The translations under genes and the position numbers were made by a program. Below the pieces are notes generated by a model, which worked only from the letters and a program-made list of their open reading frames with translations, was not told the DNA's origin and searched no databases. 64,000 nucleotides of DNA, from positions 62,001 to 126,000 of the forward strand of contig VLTN01000009.1 of the NCBI GenBank assembly GCA_008330645.1. The letters run 5' to 3'. The DNA comes from Cafeteria roenbergensis (taxonomy: Eukaryota > Sar > Bigyra > Bicosoecida > Cafeteriaceae). Positions 1-12,000 of the stretch are shown here, one piece after another (position 1 is the stretch's first letter; the number at the start of each line of letters is the position of its first letter).

Positions 1-3000
1 CGCGAAGCGAGGAAGGCGCCTCGAGCGACGCGGTCACGCTCACTGCGGCCAGCGGAACCGTTGCGGCAGTGTCGGTCGCGGCCGCCGTCACGATGAGGCG
101 GAACGACGAGCGCGACGCCCCGCTCTGCCTAACGTCGGCGGATCCATCCCCCGGCCCGCCGTGCGCTGCCGACGAGCCGGACGCAGCCCCAGCTGACGCT
201 GCCGCCGATGCTGCCGCGACGGCAGCGGCCGAGCTTGAAGCAGCAGCTGCAACAGCCGCCGCTGCGGCCGCGGCAGCCGCGGCCTCAGCGTCGACGCCCC
301 CGTTGCCAGCCCGGCCCCGCCCGCCAGCGCCTCTCCCCGCGTCAACCTCAGCCATTGCGGCGATCTGCGCCCCGAGCACCGCCACCAGCACGCCCTGCCC
401 GTCCCCGCCCTTGGAGGCGGCTTCCGCCGCCGCCGCAGCGGCCGCTGCGATGGCCCGCGCAGCCGCAGCGCTGAGGTGAGCATTGGCGACCAGGACCCAC
501 CCGCCGCGCACAGCACCCCTGCGCACCACCTCCAGCACCGCCGCGTCGCCGCCGCCCCCCAGCGAGGTGCTCTCCAGCTTCGTCCGCGCCCGCCTCGCCG
601 CGGCCTCCACCTCCACCGTGGCGTCCGCACCCCGCTCCAGCATAAGCAGCACCGGCGTCCACGGGCCGGCCTCGGCAACCAGGTCCCACACCTGGGCGGC
701 GTTGCCAGCGGCCGCCTCCAGCCCCGGGCCCAGGCCGGGCAGCGACAGACGCGCCGCCATCGAGGCCGCGTCGCCGCCCGTCCCGGCGCCCCGCGCCGGG
801 GGCAGCCACCTGAGCCCGCGCAGGAACAACTTCGCCGCCTCGCTGGAGCGGTCCGGGCGCAGAGCCATCACCACCAGCATTCGCTCCAGCGACCACAGCA
901 GCCGCCCGCGAGAGTCGAGTCCCGCCAGGCTCGCCCCGGAGCTGCCGTCCGACGCATCCGCCACCGCGTGCGAGCCAGGCCAGGCAGGCGGAGCCACCTG
1001 CTCCGGCACCGCGCCCCCCATCCAGCTCCGCCAGCGGCCCTCGTTGGAGGTGATGTGCAGGCAGACTGAGGACAGAGAGCTGCCACCGCCCGCAGACAGC
1101 GCCTCGGCGCGCCGCCACGCCGACGGCGGGAACCACAGCGGACGACGAGTGCCGGTCTCGCCCAAGCCGCCTCCCCCGCCCCCGGCGCCCCTCTTGCCGC
1201 CCTCGCCAGCGGCAGCCCCCCCGCCGCCGCCCGCGGCGTCGCCCTCGCCGGCCGACGACCCCAGCGTCAGCAGCAGCCGCCTCGTCCCCTCAGGCAGCAG
1301 GCCCTGCCGCTCCAGCATGCGCATCGCCGCGTCCACGCGGAACGCAATGCCGAAACGGGGCCGCATTGCCCGGCATGCCCGCGAAACCGCGAGCGACGTC
1401 ACCGCGTGCGCGATGGACTGGACGCGCCGGGCGGCAGACCCCACGGCCGCCGGCGCGGCGGTGAGGCCGGCGCCGCCGCCGACGAGCCCCACTGCCCCGG
1501 GGGGAATCTGCCTGTCCGTGTCGGCCGCGTCCGCCCCGCCTTCCCCGTCCGCGCCGTCTCCCGCCGTGGTCCTCCGCCCGGCCGCCCCGGCCGCCACGCT
1601 CACCTCCATCGCGGTCTCGTACAGCTCCATGAACCGGTCCAGCGGCGTGCCCAGCGCCGGGTGGAGCTTGGCCGCCTGCCGCCAGCTGAAGAACAGCAGC
1701 GCCGCCCGCGCCGCCGCCGGCCTGTACGTCTCCCGCCGGTCGGCCAGCCGCAGGCGCGACCCCTCCGCCTCCGCGAGCTGCGCTGCCACCGTGTCCGCCG
1801 TCCGCTTCGTGTTCCGCAGCGCCGCGACCAGCACCTCGTCCTCCAGCAGGCTGCCGGAGGAGGCCGCGAGCCGGCTCAGCAGCAGCTGCTGCAGGGAGGC
1901 CAGCTCCGCCCTGGCGCTCGCCGCGTCCCGCTCCAGCGAGCGGAGTTTCGCCTCCGCAGCCGCCTGCTCTCGGGCCATAGTTCTGCCGAGAAGCTGCTCC
2001 TCCAGCCCCGCCTGCGAGACCCCAAAGTCCACGCACACGCACGTCCCCTGCAGCCCGGCCGAGAGACGCGCCAGCGGCAGGCACGTGACGAGGAAGAGCG
2101 CGAAACCGGGCGCCGCCTCCACCGCGCGCGTCGACCCGCCGCCCAGCGTCACCACCCGGCGCCTCCCCGCGGCCTCAGTGCGTCCCTCGAGCAGCGGCAG
2201 CAGCGACGGCGGCGCCGCGGCAGCGGAGACCATACCGGAGCCCCCCACGCCGGTGACCACCACCGGCCTGCCCGCCTCCATGGCCGCCTCCACCGCCGCG
2301 ACCAGACGCGGTGACGAGGCCGCCACCAGCTCCACGGGCTCCATCCCGGGGACCACGCCGCCCGCGGCCTCCACGGCGGCCAGCAGCTTCATGGCCGCCG
2401 TGTGAGCTCGCAGCGGCGGCAGGCCGCGCTGCTCCCTGCGCCTCGCCTCGGCGGCGGCGGCACGGGCCTCGGCCACGTGGGCGGCGCTCTCCGCGGCCAT
2501 GGCGGCGTCGGACACCCCCTGGATCCACCGCAGCGCCTGCCCCTGCGGGTCCAGAAGCAGGGGAAACCTGCCGGCCAGCCCGCCGCCGCCGCCCTCCACC
2601 GCGACGCCGCACGTGTCGAGCTCCCCGCTCCCGCCGTCTGCCGCCTCTTGGCCGCCGCCTGCGCTGGTGGCGCCTGGCCTCGTCGCGCCCTGCGCCGGCG
2701 CCCCGCTGCTCGCCACAGCCGCCCGCCGTGCCAGCGCGCTGGCCGCAGCCTGCGACCCGGACACCGACGCCACGGCCACCCGAACCGCGCGCTCAGTCAG
2801 CGCGCCGCTCAGCACGGCGTTGACGTTGGTCGGAAGCCCCGCCGCGCGCCACCCCGGCGCGGCCGCGCTCAGCCCGTCCCCGAGCAGCCACTGCCCCAGC
2901 TCGCCGGGCAGCAGCTGGCTGGCAGCTGCGCCCCGGCTCGCCACCACGCCCAGCGCGTCCGCCGCCGCTGTGCACTGCTTGCGGTGCGTCGCGCCCGAAG

Positions 3001-6000
3001 CCGGCCCGGCCTCGGACACAGTCGACGTCTCCCCCGAGAAGCTCGCGCGAAGCGCCGACGCCGCTGCGGGGGGCAGCAGGTCCGGCGAAACCGCGATGCC
3101 TCGGCGGAGCAGGTCGATGGCAGAGCCGCCCGCCCCCACAAGCAGCGCGGCGCGGCGCCCAGCGGCCAGCGGCCCGGCGTAGGCCGACACGGCGGCGGCC
3201 AGCGCTGCGTCCCCAGGCACCCGAGCGCGAGCCTCAGACGCCTCGTCCGCCTCCGCCTCCCACCGGGCCCGCTCCCCCGCCAGGCCCGCCAGCAGGCCCT
3301 CCGCCGCCCGGATCTTCCTCCTCGCCTCCGCGGCGCGAGCCTCAAGGCTCTCCCGCTCGGCAACCCTCGCCTCGAACGTCGCCTGGAGCGAGGCCACCTT
3401 CTCGTCGCACGCTCGGAGCCGGGCCGAGGCGCCGTCGAGCCGCCCCTGGGCGTCCCGCATCGCCGCCTCCGCCACTCGCAGCGCCTCAATGCGCGGTTTC
3501 ACGTCCCTGGAGGCGGCCCTGTAGTCCATGAGCGCGCGCACCCAGGCCAGCAGCCCGGCCGCCGCCTTGCTCACGGCGCCCACGCCGTCGAGCCCTGGCA
3601 GGCTCAGATAGGGCAGCAGGAGCTCCTCCACCTCGTCGGTGATGTCGTCGCGGTGGTCCGCCCCGAAGGACAGCAGAAGCTTCAGGAAGCCGGCGTCGGC
3701 CAGCGGACCCCGCTTGGCGTCGGCAAAGGAATCGGCCAAAAATTGCACCGAGACGCGTTCCCTGCCCGCCCCCAGCGCGGCGGTCGCGGGGCGCACCCTG
3801 TCCACGCGAAGGCTCAGCGTGATGAGAACGGCGTCCATCACCACGCGGACAACTGGCTTGGGCTTGGACATGCCCTTGAGCTCGGCGATGTCAGCGGCGC
3901 TGATGGCGGCCACGGCCGCCTCTGCGCGGTCGAAGAAGGGCATGGCCGTGGCCAGCTCCTCGTCGGCGTCGGCCTTTTGTTCTGCCGTCACGGCCGCTTC
4001 CGCGGCGAGCTCTGCGCGCAGGCCCTCCACGACCGCCCGCTCGTCCTCGGCCTCGCCCGTCTGCTTGCGCAACCCTTCCATGGCTCTGCCGACGGCCTCC
4101 TCCGAGCGACGCAGCTCGCGCTCGCTCTTTTCGAGAGCGACGCGGAGCGCGGTAACGCCCCGGGCGCCAGCGTCGAGGCGGGATACGCCGCGCCGCAGCC
4201 TGCCCTCCCGCTCGGCGAGCCCGGACGCGCGGCTCTGCAGCAGCACGGCGAACTCGGAGACGAGCGCCAGGAAGGTCCGTGGCGTGGCGGCCTCGCCGCC
4301 GGGACCGCGGCGGCCCCCCACCCGCGCGTGGGCTGCTGCCAGGTGCCACGATAGCGCCTTCACGGGCCACTGCTGTGCCGGGACGCGCGACTCTCCGTCC
4401 GCTGGCGACGCCGCCGCCCCTGCAGCCGCCGCCGCTGCGGCTTCGGGGGGTGTCTTTGCCTCGCTGCCTCCGCCGCCGGCGTCGGTCAGCACTGCGGGCA
4501 GGCGCACGCGCGACAGTTGCGCCTCCGCGATGCGGGCGAGGGCGGCGCGAGACCACGGCTCGACGTGGTGCACGGCCATGGCCGCCCGCAGCAGCGGGAA
4601 CGCCGACATCACCCCCGCCACCGGGGAGCCCAGAGAGGCTGCGGCGGCGCTGCCAAGCACCGCCTGCGCCAGCGGCGTGTCCGGTGACAACACCAGCGCG
4701 ACCGTGAGACACGTCCGCAGGCGGTGCTGAAGAAGCTCCTGGGCAAGCGCCTCCGGGCCCGCGGAGGGCGAGGGGGGCCCCGACGCGCCTGACACGGCGG
4801 AGGAGGCGGAGGACGAGGAGGACGAGGATCGCCGGAGCAGAGCCGGCGCTGCGCCGACCCGCTGGCCAGTCTGGCCGCCGGATGCCGACTGTGTCCCGCC
4901 CAGCCGGCGCTCCCTCGCAGCGGCCGCCGCGAGCTGCGCCGCCGCTGCTGCCTCTCTGGCCCGTTGCGCACGCAGGTGGGTCGCCAGCTTGGCCGCCGCC
5001 GGGGACAGCGCAGCCAACAGCAGGCCCAGCTCGTCTCGCGAGAAGAGAGCGGACACGTCCTGCCGCCCCGCGAGGGACGCCAGCGCGTGAAGAGCGACGC
5101 CGGCGCTCGTACCCGGAGCGCTCAGGTCACTGTCGCACACGACAACGACCACCCGCCGCCCGCTGGCAGCCGCCCTGGCCGCAGCGACGAGTGAGCGAAC
5201 GGCAGGGCTCGCAGTCGGCGCGGCGGAACCGCCGCCTCCGCCGCCGCCGTCTCCGCCATCGCCACTGCCACCGCCGCCGCCGCCACCGCCGCCACCGCTG
5301 GAGGGGTTCGCGCCACCCGCTGCGTCGTGAGTTCGCCCGCCCACCAGCATCGCCCCCCCCGCTGAGTCCAGGATCAAATCTGCGCCCGCCGCAACCGCAC
5401 CCAGCGTCGCCAGCGTCCTCCTCCCCGACCCCGCCTGCCCCACCAGAGCAATGTGCCGCCCCGGCGCCGAAACCGCCCTGGCGCAGGCCAGCGCCCCGCG
5501 CACCGCGTCAGGGAAGAGCTCGACTCGCACGGCGGCGCGCGGACGCTCCGCGTTGTGCCGCTCCAGCAGCCACCCCAGCGCGCGGCCGGCCCGGCCTACA
5601 GGCCCGAGCCCCTGCCGCGCCTCCGCCGCAGCGGCGTCCACCTCCTCCTGCGACAGCGACCACTGCCGCCCGTTCTCGCCGCCGCCCGCTCGGATCCCCA
5701 GCGCGGCCTGCGCGACGTCGGCTGCGAGTCCGCCGCTGGCGCCTCCGTCGTCGACTGTGCCGCCGCGGGCCTCGTCTTCGAGCGCGGGCACTCGCAGGTA
5801 CGGCGCAGCGGTTTCGAGGCCCACGCGGGCGCCGCCGCCGCCGTCGTCGGCCGACCCGGACCGCTCGGTCCAGCCGCCGCTCGCCTCTCCCGGCGTGTCC
5901 TCCAGCGACCCGAACGACAGCACCGACGCCTCGTCCTCCTCCTGCTCCCGCCTCAGAGCCTCGCTAAGCCCCACCCACGCGGAGAACACGCAGCCCTCGC

Positions 6001-9000
6001 CCTCCGCGCCGACGGCGAGCACAGCCCGGGCGTCGCGGTCGGTAGAGCCCAGGATCGCAATGAGCGACGCCGTGTCCTGGGCCGCCGTGGCGGGCGCGCC
6101 TGCCCAGCCCGGGGGCCGCTGCGCCCGCCGCCGCTCCAGCGCGCTGCGCACCCGCGCCAGCCCGGCCGAGGTCGCCTCCACGAGGCTGCTGACGGTCCCG
6201 CGCGGGGCGCTGCACGGCGAAACCGCCGCCAAAACCGCCGCCTCGGCGCGCACGTCGGCTGCGCCCGCCACCCCCGCCGCCCCGGCCAGGGGCCGACCGG
6301 CCTCCTCGGCAGCCGCGCCGGCAGCGTCAGCGGCCGCGCCCTGGGGATCCCACAGCGACCAGGCCGCGCCGCGTGCACCGCCCCACGCGCTGGCGTCGTC
6401 TCCGGCGGCGGACGATGCCACTGCCTGCACGGCCACGCGCAGCGCCGCGGCAGCCGCCCTCCGCACCGCCGCCCGCTCCGCTGGCGAGTCGAGCCGCGGG
6501 ACCAGCTCCGACAGCGCCTCGTGCCGCCACGCGCGCGCAAGCAGCGCCGCGGAGCGCGTGGCTCTGCCGCCCGCTTCGCCGGCAGGACCTGCCAGCCCGG
6601 GAGCGGCCGAGCCCCTCGCTGTGGCGGTTTCGCCGGCGGTCGCCCTGGCGTCGATCAGGGCGGGGATAGGCAGGCGGCACACGCCGAGCGCCACGCGAAT
6701 GGCATCTGGAAGGGACGTCCCGCCCAGCGGCCGGGCGGGCGTGGAGGGCATTGCGGCCCCGACCCACACTGCCAGGGACGCCGTGGCCAGCGGCAGCGCC
6801 GCAGCGACGAGACGAGCAGCGGCGTCGTCGGCCAGAGCCCCGCCCACGGCGCGCTCACCCAGCCCCACCAGCCACGGCAAGCGTCCGGCCAAGCCTGCGC
6901 CGGCGCTCGACACCTCGGCCAAGGCCTGCCCTGCCGCCTCTGCGGGAGCGGCGCCGCCGAACCTTGCCGCCACCACGGGCCCAAGGACCGACACCAGCTC
7001 TGCCGCGGACGGGGCGGGAACAGGCACGCATGCGAACAGACGCTGGATCCGCTCGGGGAGGGACACACCGGCTCTCGCGGCCGGCCGCGAAGCGCCCCCC
7101 GTCAGCGCCGCAGCGCCGGCAAGCGACCCGGTGGCGAGGCTCTCAGCTGCAAAGGCAGCCCCGGCAGCCTCCAGCGAGGAGGGGGAGGAGGAGGAGGAGG
7201 AGGAGGAGGCGCCGCCCGAGGTGGCGAGGCCTCCAGCGCCCAGGGCCCCGAGGGGCGCGTCGCCCGTTGCGAGGAGCAACAGACCCGCCACGCGCTTCCA
7301 CTCGCCGCGCCGCTCCGGCTGCAGGAACGGCAGGGTGCCCGTGGATACGAGGTGTCTGAGCACTTCGAGAGCGGTCTGAGTGCCCCAGTCATCGGGCGCG
7401 GGCGATGCCAGGTCCTCGACACACAGCGTCAGCACGGCAGAGCTGCCCCCCGCCGGGCCGTAGGTGCGGCCGCCGCGTCGCTCCAGGCAGCCTTCCACCG
7501 TGGCCTGCGCAGCTGCGTGATCGGTGGCCGCGCTGAAGCACGTCCAACGCATAGCGTGGACCGCTGCCGCCTCCTCGTCGTCGCCGTCGCCGCCGCCGCC
7601 GCCGCTCGCAGCCGCGCTCAGCGCTGCACCCGCAGACGCGGCGGCAGAGGTGGTGGCGGAAAGGGGCGACGGCGGAGCTGCGTGCCGCCGCCCCGGCGTC
7701 GCCGCCCCGTCCTCGTCCTCGTCCTCGTCCGCTTCGTCCTCCTCGCCGTCGGCAGCGCCTCCGGGATTGGTGCCGGCTCGGCCGCGACCCCGTCCCGCGG
7801 CTCTGCCTGCACCTTCGGCTGCGTCCCCAACCAGCCGTCCCGCGGCAAACCGGCCCGCGGCAGCTGCCTCCGCCTCCGCGAAGTCCGTCGCCGCAAGCCC
7901 GCTGCGGCCCTGGCCCGTGAGGGGCGCGAGCATAAGCTCGGCAACGGTGGCCTTGCCGGAGCCCCGGGGCCCTACGAGGAGGATCGGGGCACCGAGGCCG
8001 TGGAACATGGACGCGACACGCGAGCTGGCAGCCAGCCGCGGCGTCGGCACCAGGAGCGAGGCGAGTGACACTGGCACGTGAGGGGTCGTTGCCCGCACCA
8101 GCCGCGGGATGACGGGGGCGGGAACTCGGCGAGCCCAAAGGTCCCAGCGGCGCGCGCCTGTCGGCTCGATGCACAGATCAAAGACGCTGGGCGCAGCCCC
8201 GGCCTCCAGCCCCCCGGCGGCCGCGAAGGCCGCCTCCAGGGCCAGGTCGGCCCGCGGCGGGGTCCGCGCCAGCGCCTCGTCGGGCAGCACCGGCGGAGCC
8301 GGGCACGCAGACGCGGCCGCCAGCACGTCCGCGTGGGGTCTCCCGAGAGAGGCGGCCAGCGCCGCCGCGGGCGGGCACAGGGCAGCGCAGCGCCGGCCGC
8401 AGGGGGTCGCGCTCTCAGCTGCGGAGGCGTCTTCGTCGTCGCCCCCTCCGCCCGGCGCCCCCGCTGCAGAGGTGGGCGCGGCCGGCCTGCCCGGGAGCGG
8501 CGCCCCCGCCGCCCTCAGGTACGCGTCCAGCGCTCCACGGTCGCACGGGCGGACCAGGTCGCCGCCCGCCGCCCACGCCAGCGCCACCAGGAAGGCCCGC
8601 TCCAGCGCGTCCTCCTCCAGCGCCAGCGCCTCCTGCTGCGCCGCGGCAGAGCCGGTGCCTGCCTGCGCCGGGCCGCTGAGCGCCGAGCCGAAGGCAGCCG
8701 CCCGGAGCGACGCGGCGCTCTCTGCCGCCATCATGCGAGCGATTGACCGAGGCAGCGACGACACCGAGGCCCGAGCCGCCCGGCGCATGGCGGCGCCGGG
8801 GGTGCGCAGCTCGCCATCGAACCGCTGCTCGCGGCCCTGCCGGCGGCGCGGCCAGCGCTCCTCCTCGTCGCTGTCGCTGACCCCAGAGCCGGTGTCGCCG
8901 TCGCCGTCGCCGTGGCCGCCGCCGTCACCGGTACGCCTGCTTTTGCCCAGGCGCGGGGCTGCGACTGCAGTCACGTCCGGCCGCCCTGCCGCGTCCGCGT

Positions 9001-12000
9001 CGCTCCCGCCCGCCTCCTGCAGCGCGAACGAGAACACGCCCTGGGCCGGGCTGGCTAGCGGCGGGGCACGGCGGGGCGACCCCCGGGACCTGTGCAGGAG
9101 CAGCGACTGCGCCGCGGCGGCGGCAGACGACGCCTTGCCGCCCGCGGCCGCGACGCTGCCCCGGCCTGCGCCGCCGCGACGAACGCCCCGCCCCGACGCC
9201 CCGGCCAGCGCCGATGCCGCGCCGGCGAAGAGGTCCTCCCCGTCCGCGCCGTCCCGCCCCGCAACGTCGGGCGTGGCCACAAAGTCCGCCCCGAAGAACT
9301 CCCGCGACTGGGAAGCCGTGCCCCCCGCTGTGGACTGCGCCAGGGCGCCGAGCGCGGCCGCCTCCGCCTCGATGGCCTCCGCAAGCCCGGCCTCCCGCAG
9401 CAGCGCCGTCAGCAGGCTCAGAAGCGTGGAGACCACCGCCACGGCGCTGCGCGAGGCCGCTGGCTGCGTGAACTGGCGCAGGAACTGGAACAGGCAGCCC
9501 CCGCTCTCGGCAGCAGTGGCGGCCGCGGCGGCGAGCCGCGCGGGCATTGCCGCCGTTCCGAGGAGGGTCGCGTCTCCAGGCAGGCCCGGGTCGACGCCGT
9601 GCTCCCTCTCGTGACGGGCTCGCCACTCGCCCGTGGCCATGGCGCCGGGCTGCGGCTGGGTCGCCGCGGCGGGGGCGAAGGCGGCGGGCGAGGGGCTGGA
9701 CGACACGGCGGCGAGCTGACGGCGGTCCCCGACCACGTAGCGCCGGAACATTGCGCGGAAGTGCGTCGCGCGCTCAAAGGGCTGGTGCGCGAGCCACGCC
9801 TCCAGCACGGGCTCCCAGCCCAGGCTGAGCCTGCCGAAGAACACGATGCCGGCGCGCGAAACCGTCGCGGGAGAGGCGTTGGCCATGTCGCCAGCCTCGA
9901 GCAGCAAGCGCGTCGTGGGCTGCATGGGCAGGCGCTCGCCGTTGGACAGCGTCAGCGTCCTGGTATCGTCCATGGCTGAGTTGAGGTCCTCCACCCACCG
10001 CGGGTCGATCGGGCCGTCCAGCACGAGCCACGAGTCCGACGGGCCCGCCGCCGCGTTGGAGGCCGCCCACATGTTGGCCACCACGCCGGGAATCCACTCC
10101 CCGCTCCTGGCATCCCGCACGCCGAACAGGTCGGGGCCGGCAACGGCCTTGGGCGCCATCCGGCTGACCGTGACGGGCCGCCCGCCCGCCGCCTGCGACA
10201 GCGCCGAGAGGGCCGCCGCCAGCGTGTCCGTTGCGCAGGTCTTGCCGGTGCCGGCGCCCCCGATGACCGCCACAGCGTGCCGGGCCATGGCCGCGCTGTG
10301 CAGCTGACGGCACTTGGAGAGCCAGCCTGGGTGCGCAGTCAGGCCCTGGGAGGCCGCTGCCGCGCGCAGGGCTGCGTCCAACTCCCAGTTCCCGTCCTCC
10401 GCCTCGGCGCTGCCGGGAGAGGCGGCGCCGCCCTCCCGCCGCCCTGCCTCCCCGAACACGTCCGCCACCAGCCGAAGCAGCTGCGGCGCGTCCTCCGGTA
10501 CGAGCTTGCCGAGCGTGGCAGCCAGCACCGCCGCGCGCACCACAGCGTGCTCCGTCGCCGCGCTGGGCCGGGCAGCGTCCGCACCTCTGAACAGGGCGCC
10601 GCCGCCGCCGCCCCCGGCGCCGTCCGCGGCGGCCGACACTGCCCCCTCAAGGCCGACCGACGGCGTCGGGGCCGGGGTGCTTCCCAAGTCGCCCCCTGCC
10701 GCCGCCGCCTCCGCCCTCTCCGCCGCCTCGGCCGCCTCCGCCTCGGCCGCCTCCGCCCGGGCCGCCACCGCCGCGCTGCGCGCCGCCACCGCCCGCAGCT
10801 CCGTTCCGGCGGACCCCATCACAGCGAGCACGCCACGAAGCCCCCAGTCGTAGTGCCGCTGCGAGGACAGCGTCCGCTGGGCCATGCCGAACAGCGCGTC
10901 CAGCTTGGTCGCCAGGCCGGAAAATTCCCGGAAACCGAGTGCGCAGAGCCGCACGCGCAGGATGGCTTCGCGGTCGGGCACCATCATGGCCACGGGCCGG
11001 AAGAGGCTCTTGAGGTTGTCGGGCAGCTCGGAGCGGCCGGCGTAGTCCTTCCCGCGAGGGTTCATCGTCACGGCCACGTGGATGCAGCGGGGCAGCAGCG
11101 CCGCCGGCGAGGCGTCCCCGGGGAGCAACACCTCGGTGGCGCCCGCCCGCCGGGCCGCGGCCACCGCCCCGAACTGCTCCGCGGCCACCGACAGCGCCCC
11201 CACGAGCAGCCGGTTGAACTCGTCGAAGCAGCCGACGGCGCCCGCGCCCGCCAGGCCCTTGAGCACTCTGGCCAGGTCGGCCGGCGTGACCTGCTCGCTG
11301 CAGTTCGACACGACGCACGGCGCGTTCAGCAGCCGCGCCATGTCCTTGACGGTCTCGGTTTTGCCCGTTCCGGCCGGCCCGGCGGGCGCGAGCCCCGCGT
11401 GGAGCCGCGCCGCCTGCGTGAAGGCGAGGTAGGCTCTGTCCGTGAGGGGGGTCACCACCAGGCGGCTCGTGACGCCCAGCCACTCGTAGCTGCAGGGCAG
11501 CGTCACGTCCGCGACAGAGACCTGCAGCGCGCCGCTCCCGACGTGCGGGCTGTGGGCGTTGGGCGCGTCCGGCACCCAGTGCACCCGCGCGCGGCGAGTG
11601 AACTCGAAGTCGTCGGTGCCGCCGAGCTTGCGCTCCCGGTGCCGCCGGAACAGCTCCTGCACCACGTCGCGGTGGTGCAGCTGCAGCGTCACGAGCGTCT
11701 CCGCCTTGGTGCGGGAGAGCGCGCCAGGCACCCCCCTGATGAGGCCGCGAAGCATCGATTCGTCCGCGCCAGCGTGCGCCTGCAGCTCGCGGCCCGGCCC
11801 CACGGGGTTGGCGCGCTCCGCTTGCCGCACGGCCTCGCCCACGGCCGTCTGCCCTCCCAGGGCGCCGAGCCGCAGCCCGCCCGGCTTGGCGCCCTGCGCC
11901 GCCTCCGCGGCCTGCGCAGCTGCCTGCGCCGCCGCCGCCGCCTGCTGGGCCGCCGCCACGTCCAGCGACAGCTCCGAGAGCTCGGACAGCACGGCCGTCT

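Noticed and set aside
483-2405. Long plus-strand open frame (~640 codons) opposite the dynein gene
   Set aside because: Shadow of the dynein frame: Pro/Arg/Ala/Ser composition, no domain. The minus strand carries an unmistakable dynein motor over the same bases.
5453-8068. Plus-strand open frame of ~870 codons opposite dynein AAA3-AAA4
   Set aside because: Arg/Gly/Pro-rich antisense of GC-rich coding DNA; stop codons are rare in any frame at this GC.
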